From Symbiodinium natans (Eukaryota; Sar; Dinophyceae; Suessiales; Symbiodiniaceae), in the NCBI GenBank assembly GCA_905221605.1, contig CAJNDS010002221.1, forward strand, positions 57,501-121,500: 64,000 nucleotides of DNA. Reading direction: 5' to 3'. Shown one piece after another: positions 32,336-40,263 of this stretch (the first letter of the stretch is position 1; each line of letters begins with the position of its first letter). The notes under the pieces are model-generated. The model worked only from the letters and a program-made list of their open reading frames with translations. It did no database searches and was not told where the DNA came from. The position numbers were made by a program, and so were the translations under genes.

Positions 32336-32456
32336 TGGGGGGGCTGGGGGCCTCTTCATGCTCTGTTTTCTGAGCCTCACTCCATTGAGGGCGATATGAG
32401 CCTGGCCCTTGTCTTAGACTTACGCTAGAGCCGTATAGCACCCTATACTTAAACCC

Positions 32457-32575
32457 CCAAAACCCCGTAAACCCTAAACCCCAAAACCCCCCCCTAAGCC
32501 CTAAGCCCTAAGCCCTAAACCCTAAACCTGAACCCGAAACCCTCAACCCTAAACTCGAACCCGAAACCCTCAACC
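32457..32575. repeat. Degenerate CCCTAAA/CCCTAAG tract
   Basis: Mixed units with CCCTCAA and CCCGAAA variants. Confidence 0.8.
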
Positions 32576-32677
32576 CACCTGTCAAGTCGGCAGCCGCCAC
32601 GAGGTGAAAGTGCCATGGCTTGAGCGCGCGGTGCCAAGCGACCATGGCAGACCGCTTCACGTCCCCGAACTCCCGTT

Positions 32678-32725
32678 TAGGGTTAGGGTTTAGGGTCTAG
32701 GGTTTAGGGTTTAGGGTTTAGGGCG
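32678..32725. repeat. TTTAGGG array
   Basis: Six units, then an introner-like segment with GGGAATGCGGTAC inverted as GTACTTCATTCCC (32738-32808). Confidence 0.93.
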
Positions 32726-32737
32726 TTGCTCGTAGGG

Positions 32738-32808
32738 AACGGGAATGCGGTACCTTATATCCCCCTATATATACTCTTAAGGGACTGTATTATGTACTTC
32801 ATTCCCTC
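32738..32808. mobile_element. Introner-like element, GGGAATG-GGTAC family
   Basis: Imperfect inverted termini GGGAATGCGGTAC and GTACTTCATTCCC around ATATATAC/CTTAAGGG words. Related words occur at 35457-35530 and 46645-46690. Confidence 0.45.
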
Positions 32809-32958
32809 ATTAAGAACCAGTAGGCAAACTCCCAACACCTAAACCTTCGGTTGCAAAGAGGGTAAAAGGTTGAATTAGGGTTGAGGGTTTTAGAGAGGGA
32901 CAGGGAGGGAGAGAGAGAGAGAGAGAGGAGACAAAAGAAGGCTAAATGTGGAAAACAA

Positions 32959-32974
32959 CATAACTAGTGAGTGG
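32959..32974 (+). repeat. Direct repeat copy 1 flanking an array
   Basis: CATAACTAGTGAGTGG; copy 2 at 33075-33090 differs at one base. Confidence 0.88.
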
Positions 32975-33074
32975 GTTTAGGGTTTAGGGTTTAGGGTTTA
33001 GGGTTTAGGGTTTAGGGTTTAGGGTTTAGGGTTCAGGGTTTAGGGTTTAGGGTTTAGGGTTTAGGGTTCAGGGT
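32975..33074. repeat. TTTAGGG array between 16-bp direct repeats
   Basis: About 14 units with two TTCAGGG variants. Confidence 0.98.
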
Positions 33075-33232
33075 CATAACTAGTGGGTGGCAAGCAGATG
33101 CCGGTTGGACAATGCACCTCTGTCGCAGCCATCCAGCCTCGTGTTCTTGGCACACACACACACACACACCTTTCACGCAATAACACCAGCCAAACTTGAC
33201 TCACTACATCATTCCCGTCCACTTCCCAGTTG

Positions 33233-33287
33233 GGTTTAAGGTTTAGGGTTTAGGGTTTAGGGTTTAAGGTTTAGGGTTTAGGGTTGA
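33233..33287. repeat. TTTAGGG array
   Basis: Eight units with TTTAAGG variants, about 15 bp before the first exon of the regulatory-protein gene. Confidence 0.95.
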
Positions 33288-33303
33288 AGGTCTGCTGCAG
33301 AAC

Positions 33304-33413
33304 ATGGCGGCCTTTTCCATGGCGGTTGCACAAGTCGGCGCCGTGCATTCTTCCATCCCCACCAGTCGTATTCCGGGCCCGCGCCAGGGAGCCAGGCACC
33401 GCGAGCGTGGAGG
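33304..33413 (+). CDS. First exon of the regulatory-protein gene
   Basis: ATG at 33304 after a CTGCTGCAG; frame MAAFSMAVAQVGAVHSSIPT then SRIPGPRQGARHRERG. A start here is favoured because the peptide is Ala/Ser/Arg-rich and a TTTAGGG array follows the donor. The acceptor could be for trans-splicing. Confidence 0.5.
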
Positions 33414-36375
33414 GGTTTAGGGTTTAGGGTTTAGGGTTTAGGGTTTAGGGTTTAGGCCCCAAAACTAAGCCCTGGGATCCCCGAACCCAGGATATATGGA
33501 GATGCGCTACCTCCTTTGAGTCAAGATAGTGCCACGCCCAAAGAGTAGCTGCTGAACTGATGTTGAGATCTGCCTCACACCTACACCGACCTACGCACTC
33601 TGGTCCAGGCGTTCAGTGAATCGGTTGCCATGCGTTCACCAGTTTTTACAAGAGTTGAAGAAGACTTGGACGTCAAAACCCCAAAGTTTCTGGCGTCCCA
33701 TACCCTAAACCCTAAACCCTAAACCCTAAACCCTAAACCCTAAACCCTAAACCCTAAACCCTAAACCCTAAACCCTAAACCCTAAACCCTAAACCCTAAA
33801 CCCTAAACCCTAGACCAGTGTCGGCCCCTGAACCTTACACTGCCTTCTGGGGTGACTCTAGGTGCAAAAAAGTCTATCTTGAGGCTTGTCGGGTTTAGGC
33901 CTTTGGGCATCCCTAACCCTAAGCCCGAAACCCTAAACCCTAAACCCTAAACCCTAAATCCTAAACCCTAAACCCTAAACCCTCAACCCCAAACCCTACA
34001 CCCTAAACCCTAAACCCTCACCCTGAAAACTCGGCTGCGATTCAAAGGGGTTCCTCGGCGGCGGGTCTCCGGGACGGCCGCCTCGGTGTCGTCGCTTGCC
34101 TCGCCGGGCTCGGCTGTGCAGCGAAAGGTGGGTGCAAGCGGATCCTTGTCGTTACACGGCTGCGGCCGGGCTGGGGCTTCATTTTCCGGTGTTAGGGGCT
34201 TAGGGTTTAGGGTGTCGGGTGTAGGGTTTAGGGTTTAGGTTTAGGGCTTTGGGTTTCGGGTTTAGGGTTTAGGGTTTAGGGTTTAGGGTTTAGGGTTTAG
34301 GGGGGAAGGGAGGATCGATATAACTTTCGTTGCTCTCGCTTCTCTCATCGTTCGGGGGCTTAAGCAGCTACAACTACCAATATTGTCGCGCTAACAGGAA
34401 CCCACAGGGGGGCACAATTCAGCCCTAAACCCTAAAAACCGCAACCCCCAAACCCGAACCCCCCTAAATCCTACACCCTAAACACCCTAAACACCCTAAA
34501 CAACCCAGATCACCCTAAACACCCTAAACACTCCAAACCCGAAACGCGAAACCCGGAACCCTAAACCCTAAACCCTAAACCCTAAACCCTAAACCCTAAA
34601 CCCTAAACCCTAAACCCTAAACCCTAAACCCTAAACCCTAAACCCTAAACCCTAAACCCTAAACCCTAAACCCTAAACCCTAAACCCTAAACCCTAAACC
34701 CTAAACCCTAAACCCTAAACCCTAAACCCTAAACCCTAAACCCTAAACCCTAAACCCTAAACCCTAAACCCTAAACCCTAAACCCTAAACCAGGACCCGG
34801 GCCGCCTTTGTGGCCAGGGCCGCGCTCCCCCAGCTTCAGGTGCAGGACTTGGTTTAGAGGGTTTATCGGGTGAGCTGGGGTTTAGGGTTTAGGGATTAGG
34901 GTTTAGGGTTTAGGGTTTTGGGTTTTGGGTTTTGGGTTCACTAGTTGGGTTGTACAGTTTTTTTTGTGTATGTGGGGTTCATATAGGGTTGAGATAGGGT
35001 TTATGCAGGGTTTTTGTAGGGTTCACAGTGTTCATGGGGTTTTTGGGGGTTTTGGGGCTTATAGGGTTCGGGTGCTTTTTTGAGGGACTTCAGGGTTTTA
35101 CCTTCACGAATGTGCAGGAGGCTGTCCAGGAGGTTGGGACAGGCCAGGAGGAGGATGTGCGGCAGCAGGCGGGCCTTTGCTGGGTTAAATGGTTTAGGGG
35201 GCTTAAAAGGGTTTAGGGTTTAAGGGTTAAGGGAGTTTCTAGGGTTTTCTAGGGTTTTCTAGGATTTATAGGGCTTTATCGGGTTCATAGGTTTTTATTG
35301 TTTTTCGGGTTTCGGGTGTTCAAGATTTTCCCGCGTTTGCGCAGGTCGCGCTCGCCCTGACCCGCGACACGCCCGCCAGCATCATCTCCAAGAATGCCAT
35401 CGCCCAGCTCCAGACCGCCATCGCCGAGGCGAAGGCGTTTTTCGAGACTTGCTGTTGGGTAGTAGGGAATGAGGGAATGAGGTACCCTATATAAGCCTTT
35501 AAAGGGGATATACAGGGGGATATAGGGTACCCGAAACCCTAAACCCTAAACCCTAAACCCTAAACCCTAAACCCTAAACCCTAAACCCTAAACCCTAAAC
35601 CCTAAACCCTAAACCCTAAACCCTAAACCCTAAACCCTAAACCCTAAACCCTAAACCAACAGTAAGGAGAAGGCCGATGATGGGCTTCAGCCACAACTCT
35701 GGCATGAGGCCGACGTCGTCCTTGTGGGCCCCTCCCGCACCGGCAAGACGACCCTAGCTACTCTATCCCCTTTGGGAATGATTTTTTTGAAAACATTTTG
35801 TTCCTATAAAACAAAAGGGGATGTTATAAGACTGTTGTTTTTTATTGAGGTTCTAAGGGGCCAAATACTTTTGTTCATATAAAACCCAAAAGGGGATATT
35901 AAACATACTCTTTTTTATGAAGGTTCTCTAAGGGGGAGTAGAGGCTAGCTACCTGGCCAAGCTCGGCCTCCGGGTCGCCAACTACCCCTTGGTGCCCGGC
36001 GAAGAGCCGCCGAGCCAGCTGTTCCAAGTGGACGGCAAGAAGCTTTGTCAGAGTTGGACAGCATGCTGCATTCTTAAGGGTACTTAAACCCAATAAGGAA
36101 TATCAATTCAAATATTTAAGGGTACTTAAACCCAATAAGGAATATCAATTTAGATATTTAAGGGTACTTAAACCCAATAAGGAGTATCTTTATATATATA
36201 TATATATACCATCCCAACCATGAATTAGGAAGTTGGCCTTGCTCACCACCGACGCGAAGCAGCTCCAGAGCATCCGCCAGCAGCGGATGCTGCGCCTGGG
36301 CCGGTCGAGCTCCCGCTATGCCACCATGGGTGTGATCCGAGAGGAGCTGGAGACTACATCCCCCTTGGGAATTAT

Positions 36376-36474
<99 letters not shown>

Positions 36475-36838
36475 TTTTTGTTCATATAAGACCCAAGAGG
36501 ATATGAATAATATTGGTTTTTATGAAGGTTCCAAGGGGAGTCTAGGAGAAGGTGAGGATGTTCTACACGAAGAGCTTCCCGGGCTTCCCAGTGGTCAACA
36601 CTGCTCGCCTAGGCATCGCAGAGGCCGCGGCGCTCATCCTCTCTCACTTGTATCATTTTCAAAGTTGGGGGTACCATTTTACATTTTTTTGAGGGTACTT
36701 AAACCCTATAGGGAATAAACATTGAAGTTTTTAAGATTATCCCAACCATGAACTAGGTATGGCAGGCAGGTGGAGTCTGAAACCCTCACACAGCTCGTTG
36801 ACCTGGTCTCCATGTTCACCCACAACACACAGATCTAG
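33304..36838 (+). CDS. Pyruvate phosphate dikinase regulatory protein (DUF299 kinase-PPPase family), multi-exon
   Basis: Exons seen: 33304-33413, 34048-34127, 34794-34851, 35118-35182, 35345-35453, 35667-35761, 35945-36042, 36231-36352, 36549-36641, 36757-36838. The family catalyses ADP-dependent phosphorylation and Pi-dependent dephosphorylation of PPDK (or PEP synthase). Recognised landmarks are ADVVLVGPSRTGKTTL (P-loop region; the family usually has VGVSRT-KTP), ASYLAKLGLRVANYPLVPGE, QSIRQQRMLRLGRSSSRYA and EKVRMFYTKSFPGFPVVNTA followed by RLGIAEAAALIL, in the correct order. The N-terminus is poor in acidic residues and could be a targeting peptide. An exon carrying the usual N-terminal SD-TG motif was not found between 34127 and 34794. 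Confidence 0.75.
33414..33455. repeat. TTTAGGG array at a donor
   Basis: Six units beginning at the 3' edge of the first exon. Confidence 0.95.
33701..33812. repeat. CCCTAAA array, perfect
   Basis: About 16 units. Confidence 0.98.
33910..34024. repeat. CCCTAAA array, variant-rich
   Basis: Ends about 23 bases before the acceptor at 34048. Confidence 0.93.
34048..34127 (+). CDS. Exon 2 of the regulatory-protein gene
   Basis: Acceptor TTCAAAG|GG; frame VPRRRVSGTAASVSSLASPG then SAVQRK; donor AAAG|GTGGGT. Ser/Ala/Arg-rich, in keeping with a targeting or linker region. Confidence 0.5.
34194..34302. repeat. TTTAGGG array, partly degenerate
   Basis: Variants GTGTCGGG and TTTCGGG in the first half, perfect units in the second. 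Confidence 0.93.
34430..34560. repeat. Degenerate CACCCTAAA tract
   Basis: ACACCCTAAACACC words leading into the long perfect array at 34556. Confidence 0.7.
34556..34792. repeat. CCCTAAA array, 34 units, perfect
   Basis: Second longest clean array of the window. Its last unit reads CCCTAAACCAG|G, so the array itself makes up the acceptor of the exon at 34794. Confidence 0.99.
34794..34851 (+). CDS. Exon 3 of the regulatory-protein gene
   Basis: Frame TRAAFVARAALPQLQVQDL, matching the family's first helix after the SD-TG motif (RAAL-QF-pattern). It is followed by GTTTAGAGG. Confidence 0.6.
34878..34935. repeat. TTTAGGG array
   Basis: Eight units, the last three TTTTGGG. Confidence 0.93.
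35118..35182 (+). CDS. Exon 4 of the regulatory-protein gene
   Basis: Acceptor TGTGCAG|GAG; frame EAVQEVGTGQEEDVRQQAGL then CW; donor GG|GTTAAA. Helical and acidic; position fits the family's variable second helix. Confidence 0.45.
35345..35453 (+). CDS. Exon 5 of the regulatory-protein gene
   Basis: Acceptor TTTGCGCAG|GTCGCG; frame VALALTRDTPASIISKNAIA then QLQTAIAEAKAFFETC; donor GCT|GTTGGG. Confidence 0.55.
35457..35530. mobile_element. Introner-like element, GGTACC family
   Basis: GGTACCCTATATAA is matched in inverse by GATATAGGGTACC at the other end. It lies between the donor of exon 5 and the following array. Confidence 0.5.
35531..35656. repeat. CCCTAAA array, perfect
   Basis: About 18 units ending at AACCAACAG, the acceptor region of exon 6. 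Confidence 0.98.
35667..35761 (+). CDS. Exon 6: nucleotide-binding loop
   Basis: Frame EKADDGLQPQLWHEADVVLV then GPSRTGKTTLAT. GPSRTGKT is the P-loop. Family members usually read SRT-KTP, so the Thr-Thr here replaces the conserved Thr-Pro. It ends in CTAGCTAC, which is repeated at the start of exon 7. Confidence 0.8.
35754..35952. mobile_element. Introner element A with 8-bp target duplication
   Basis: CTAGCTAC occurs at 35754-35761 and again at 35945-35952. Between them is an AT-rich intron with inverted termini (TCTATCCCCTTTGGG ... AAGGGGGAGTAGAG). It shares TTTTGTTCATATAAAACCCA, AGGGGATAT and TATGAAGGTTC blocks with the intron at 36353-36548. Confidence 0.8.
35945..36042 (+). CDS. Exon 7
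   Basis: Frame ASYLAKLGLRVANYPLVPGE then EPPSQLFQVDGKK, the family's highly conserved (K)(V/T)ANYPLVP segment. Confidence 0.85.
36060..36228. mobile_element. Introner element B1 with an internal 46-bp tandem
   Basis: Three copies of TTAAGGGTACTTAAACCCAA followed by TAAGGAATATC, a TA run, and a 3' end ATCCCAACCATGAATTAG. The same 3' end and the GGTACTTAAACCC word occur in the intron at 36642-36756. Confidence 0.75.
36231..36352 (+). CDS. Exon 8
   Basis: Frame LALLTTDAKQLQSIRQQRML then RLGRSSSRYATMGVIREELE, matching the family's GLT-(D/S)PE-L--IR--RL region. Confidence 0.85.
36353..36548. mobile_element. Introner element A, second copy, with T90
   Basis: Begins ACTACATCCCCCTTGGGAAT, contains an uninterrupted T run of about 90 (36377-36466), then TTTTGTTCATATAAGACCCA, GGATAT and TATGAAGGTTCCAAGGGGAG. 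Clearly related to 35762-35944. Confidence 0.8.
36549..36641 (+). CDS. Exon 9
   Basis: Frame KVRMFYTKSFPGFPVVNTAR then LGIAEAAALIL, the family's C-terminal (W)PVIDVT-RS-EE-AA-I pattern. Confidence 0.8.
36642..36756. mobile_element. Introner element B2
   Basis: GAGGGTACTTAAACCCTATA and the terminus TATCCCAACCATGAACTAG| match element B1 at 36060-36228. Confidence 0.7.
36757..36838 (+). CDS. Terminal exon of the regulatory-protein gene
   Basis: Acceptor AACTAG|G; frame YGRQVESETLTQLVDLVSMF then THNTQI, stop TAG 36836-36838. Confidence 0.7.
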
Positions 36839-37169
36839 GCCTTCCATCTCAGGCGTTTTAGCAGTTCCAATTTTCGCTGCTGCTTGCTGTGCTGCTACGA
36901 TGCAACTGCAACCAGCGGCCAATGCTAAAACAAGTGCCATTTTCGCGCTGATCTGTGGACGCCCTTAGCACGGAGAGGCTGCCAACTTGCAGGGGAAGTC
37001 AGTGGTAGCTGGCTCCAGGTGCACGCACCGCGTTGCCTTGGAGACTGGGGAGTCTTGTTCCAATTCCAGGCACCTTCAAACTTGGTGGGTGCCCAGTGCA
37101 TGAATTCATTTTCAACTTTTCCTTGCTTGCCGCTCCATTCCGTGCTACACACGATCGCGACTCCCGCCA

Positions 37170-37498
37170 AGGGTGCAGTAGTCGTCGTCGTGGTAGTGGA
37201 AGTGGTAGTGGTGGTAGTAGTCGTAGTAGCAGGAGCAGTGGCCGTGGTAGTGGTACTCGTGGTGGTAGTAGGAAGATGTGTTGTGGTAGGGTGTGCTAAT
37301 AGTGGTAGAAGTAGCGGTAGTAATGGTAATGTTGGTGGTGGCGCGAATGGTAGTGGTAGTGGTAGCACTGGTAGCAGTGGCAATACTAGTAGTAGTGGTA
37401 GTAGTGGTGGTGGTGGTGGTGGTAGTCGTAGTGTTGGTAGTAGTGGTAGTTGTGGTAGCAGCAGTGGCAGTTGTCGTCGTCGTCGTCGCCGCCGCCGC

Positions 37499-37551
<53 letters not shown>

Positions 37552-37610
37552 CCGCCGCCGCAGCAGGAGGAGGAGGAGAAGGAGGAGGAGTAGTAGTAGG
37601 AGGAGTAGGT
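37170..37610. repeat. GGT/AGT/CGT/CGC trinucleotide repeat region
   Basis: Mixed GTAGTGGTGGTAGT words pass into a CGTCGCCGTCGCC run near 37470-37560 and AGGAGGAGG. Long open frames on both strands (poly R, V, S, T) are artefacts. Confidence 0.9.
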
Positions 37611-37746
37611 ACTTGCACGATAGCCCCTCTGTGTTTGTCGACTCGTACGCTACTTGGAGCCATATGGAAAGGAGTGGCAACATGGCTTCCACAATCTTTT
37701 TTGATAACGGCATTCCAGTCTGGAGCCTTACTTGTTCCGTTCGCAG

Positions 37747-37864
37747 GGCGGTCCCAACAAGTCTGCCGGCGATGTTTTTGGGCAGCGCAAAGTGGGGGGG
37801 TTTGCAGCCCTGTTACCGCGACTTGCTCAGAGCAGCAATCCTGCTAAGCGCAACAAGTGGGAAG
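37747..37864 (+). CDS. Exon of an unidentified gene (gene D)
   Basis: Acceptor TTCGCAG|GGCGG; frame GGPNKSAGDVFGQRKVGGFA then ALLPRLAQSSNPAKRNKWEG; donor AAG|GTCTTA. Basic and soluble; no family recognised. Confidence 0.5.
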
Positions 37865-37902
37865 GTCTTAAACATACCATAACACCCAATCAACCCTACC
37901 TA

Positions 37903-38006
37903 ATCCCTAAACCCTAAACCCTAAACCCTAAACCCTAAACCCTAAACCCTAAACCCTAAACCCTAAACCCTAAACCCTAAACCCTAAACCCTAAACCCTA
38001 AACCCG
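37903..38006. repeat. CCCTAAA array, perfect
   Basis: About 15 units, 28 bases before the acceptor at 38035. Confidence 0.98.
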
Positions 38007-38034
38007 CTAGTCCCACCTGTTTCAGGAACCTGCT

Positions 38035-38120
38035 GCGATCTGCCCAGAGCCGGGAGAGTTCCTCAGGCGAGATCAGCTGGGGGGCTCCAAGGGTTTCATC
38101 TCGGGGGGGCCGGGAGTGTA
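38035..38120 (+). CDS. Exon of gene D (frame uncertain)
   Basis: Acceptor CTGTTTCAG|GAACC. Two frames are open (NLLRSAQSRESSSGEISWGA or EPAAICPEPGEFLRRDQLGG). The junction with 37864 allows either. Confidence 0.35.
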
Positions 38121-38144
38121 CAGGATGTTTACGTTTAGGGGCAA

Positions 38145-38188
38145 GGGTTTAGGGTTTAGGGTTTAGGGTTAGGGTTTAGGGTTTAGGG
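38145..38188. repeat. TTTAGGG array
   Basis: Six units. Confidence 0.93.
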
Positions 38189-38337
38189 CGTTTAGGGCTT
38201 AGGGAGGTTTGTTGAAAGTCGTTGCTGTAGAGCCAAAGCCTGAGAGTTCGAGCTCCCGGCCGGGTGGGTCGACGCGACTGGATGCCGACCACCAGGGCCA
38301 CGCGGAAACTGCGGGCAGAAAAAGTCCGGGCTCTACT

Positions 38338-38470
38338 TGGGGTTTAGGGTTTAGGGTTTAGGGTTTAGGGTTTAGGGTTTAGGGTTTAGGGTTTAGGGTT
38401 TAGGGCTTAGGGCTTAGGGCTTAGAGCTTAGGGTTAAGGGTTAAGGGTTAAGGGTTTAGGGTTTAGGGTG
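38338..38470. repeat. TTTAGGG array with CTTAGGG and TTAAGGG blocks
   Basis: Perfect units, then GCTTAGG, then GTTAAGG, then perfect units: local homogenisation of variants. Confidence 0.96.
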
Positions 38471-38524
38471 CCCTTTTGCACTTTCTGCCTTGGGGGGGGA
38501 GCGAGGGGTGAGGGGGTTCATGCA

Positions 38525-38616
38525 GCACTTTGCCGCGGCCAAGGTGGAGATGCAGAAGATCCGGCGGAGGCAGCGCAGATCCCCGAAGTCGCCAAGCTTG
38601 CACAGGAGCCACTTGA
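38525..38616 (+). CDS. Exon of gene D
   Basis: Acceptor TTCATGCAG|CAC; frame HFAAAKVEMQKIRRRQRRSP then KSPSLHRSHLR. Very basic. Confidence 0.4.
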
Positions 38617-38633
38617 GGGTTCAGGGTTTTGGG

Positions 38634-38668
38634 TTTAGGGTTTAGGGTTTAGGGTTTAGGGTTTAGGG
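38634..38668. repeat. Short TTTAGGG array
   Basis: Five units. Confidence 0.92.
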
Positions 38669-38754
38669 GTTTCTGGGTACCCTAGGCCCTAGACCCAAGC
38701 TAGACCACAGCGATGCCAGGGTCATGCCGCATTCTGCCCCAACTTGGACCCTCA

Positions 38755-38860
38755 ACCCTAAACCCTAAACCCTAAACCCTAAACCCTAAACCCTAAACCC
38801 TAAACCCTAAACCCTAAACCCTAAACCCTGAACCCTGAACCCTGAACCCTGAACCCTGAG
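38755..38860. repeat. CCCTAAA array passing into CCCTGAA
   Basis: Eleven CCCTAAA units then four CCCTGAA units. Confidence 0.97.
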
Positions 38861-39147
38861 TCCCAAAGCCGAGTCCCAAAAGCCGGAAAAACGAAACCCC
38901 AAGCCCAAACCCGAGATCCCAAATTCCCGAGCCTTCGCCGCAAAAAAACTCGAACTCCCTAAGCCCTAAACATCAGAAAACTACCTAGCACTTGTTTTTT
39001 CGTGAGAGCAGGCTGCAGGCCGAACTATCATGACGCTTTGAGAGATCCCCCCCAAAATAGTAGGCCCTGACAGCCTTTGTGTTAGGGTTTTAGGTTCCCT
39101 TTTTAGCCCCTTTAACCCAAAAGGGTATCCTTTTATTCCTTATTCCT

Positions 39148-39357
39148 AGGCGACTCTTGGGGCCTTGCCGCAGACACTTTAATCAAAGCTTCCACGGCTG
39201 CTAGAGTGGTTCAATTGGGAAGCCGTCGGGACCTCTTTGTAGTTGCAAAAATGGTCTCAAGAAGGCTGCTACAGCATAGGCAGAAGATGGGATCACTCCT
39301 GAGAGGACTGCCCACCTGTCGCCTCAGCACTCGTCAAGCGGCCCCAGCCGGGTGAGC
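39148..39357 (+). CDS. Probable terminal exon of gene D
   Basis: Preceded by CTTATTCCTAG; frame DSWGLAADTLIKASTAARVV then QLGSRRDLFVVAKMVSRRLL and QHRQKMGSLLRGLPTCRLST, stop TGA near 39355. Open for about 67 codons, basic, helical; no family recognised. Confidence 0.45.
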
Positions 39358-39380
39358 TGCGCGCGTGTGCGGTAAAAAGA

Positions 39381-39420
39381 GGGTTTAGGGTTTAGGGTTT
39401 AGGGTTTAGGGTTTAGGGTT
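39381..39420. repeat. TTTAGGG array
   Basis: Six perfect units. Confidence 0.95.
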
Positions 39421-40027
39421 ACCTAGGCCGAAAGTTGTACCCACCGCAGAGCCGTAGGCACATATCCCGTCTGAAGGTCTCGGTAGTTGATGCACAAAGT
39501 GAGCATCAGAGATGTAGCGGTAGAGGGGCGACGAGGGGTTTTTAAGGGGAGGCAAAATCTAATGCCCAAAGAGCATCCACCCTGAACAAGCATAGGAGAC
39601 CCGAAAGCCTCACGTGCAATGCAGAAAGACTTCAGAAAAGGGGCCGCAGCGAGGGGGCCTCGGCTTGAACTCATGGTTTGCAACGTCGAACTCGGTGATG
39701 TTTGGCGAAAAAAGCGGGGTTCGCTAAGCCTTAAACCCCTAAACCCCAAATTCCTGTGGAAGCCTGAACTCTACATCTGCCGCCATGTCCAGAGGAACGG
39801 CTCGAGACCCTTCCTTTTCGCGTGCCGCTCGTGGCCTGCGAAATTTCTTGTACATGTCTCGCTGCGGAGCAGTGCGGCTCCGCGTGTCACGCCCGAGCCA
39901 GCTATTGGCAGGGCCTTTTGCAGCCTGAGGAGCGTTTTTAGGGGGGTCAGCGGGGTGTAGTTGAGAATTCTCGAACCTTCAGTCATGCTTGGCAAGCCTC
40001 GCAGTTGAGTTCATCTTCGTAAGCCCG

Positions 40028-40058
<31 letters not shown>

Positions 40059-40170
40059 AAACAAAAACAAAAAACAACAGCAAAAAGCCCTGAAACCCTA
40101 AGCTCCAAACCCCTAAACCTGGGTAGCTCCGACTTCCAGGCTTCCAGGCTGCAGAATCCTGTAGCAAGGG

Positions 40171-40263
40171 ATGGCAAGGATGGCATGTCTCCTCCTTGCC
40201 TGGGCCTTGCCTGTCGCCCTTGCGGAAAGTCGGGGGCTTAGGGTCTCCTCGGCAGCCCCTCAG
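40171..40263 (+). CDS. Signal-peptide exon of the beta-helix gene
   Basis: ATG at 40171 (alternative in-frame ATG at 40180); frame MARMACLLLAWALPVALAES then RGLRVSSAAPQ; donor CAG|GTGTGG. A short basic N-region, hydrophobic core and ALA-E cleavage site are a textbook signal peptide. AG acceptors just upstream could serve spliced-leader addition. Confidence 0.65.

Noticed and set aside
36925-37882. 262- to 287-codon frames rich in R, V, S or T
   Set aside because: Trinucleotide repeat region; multiple phases open on both strands. Only 37747-37864 was kept as an exon.
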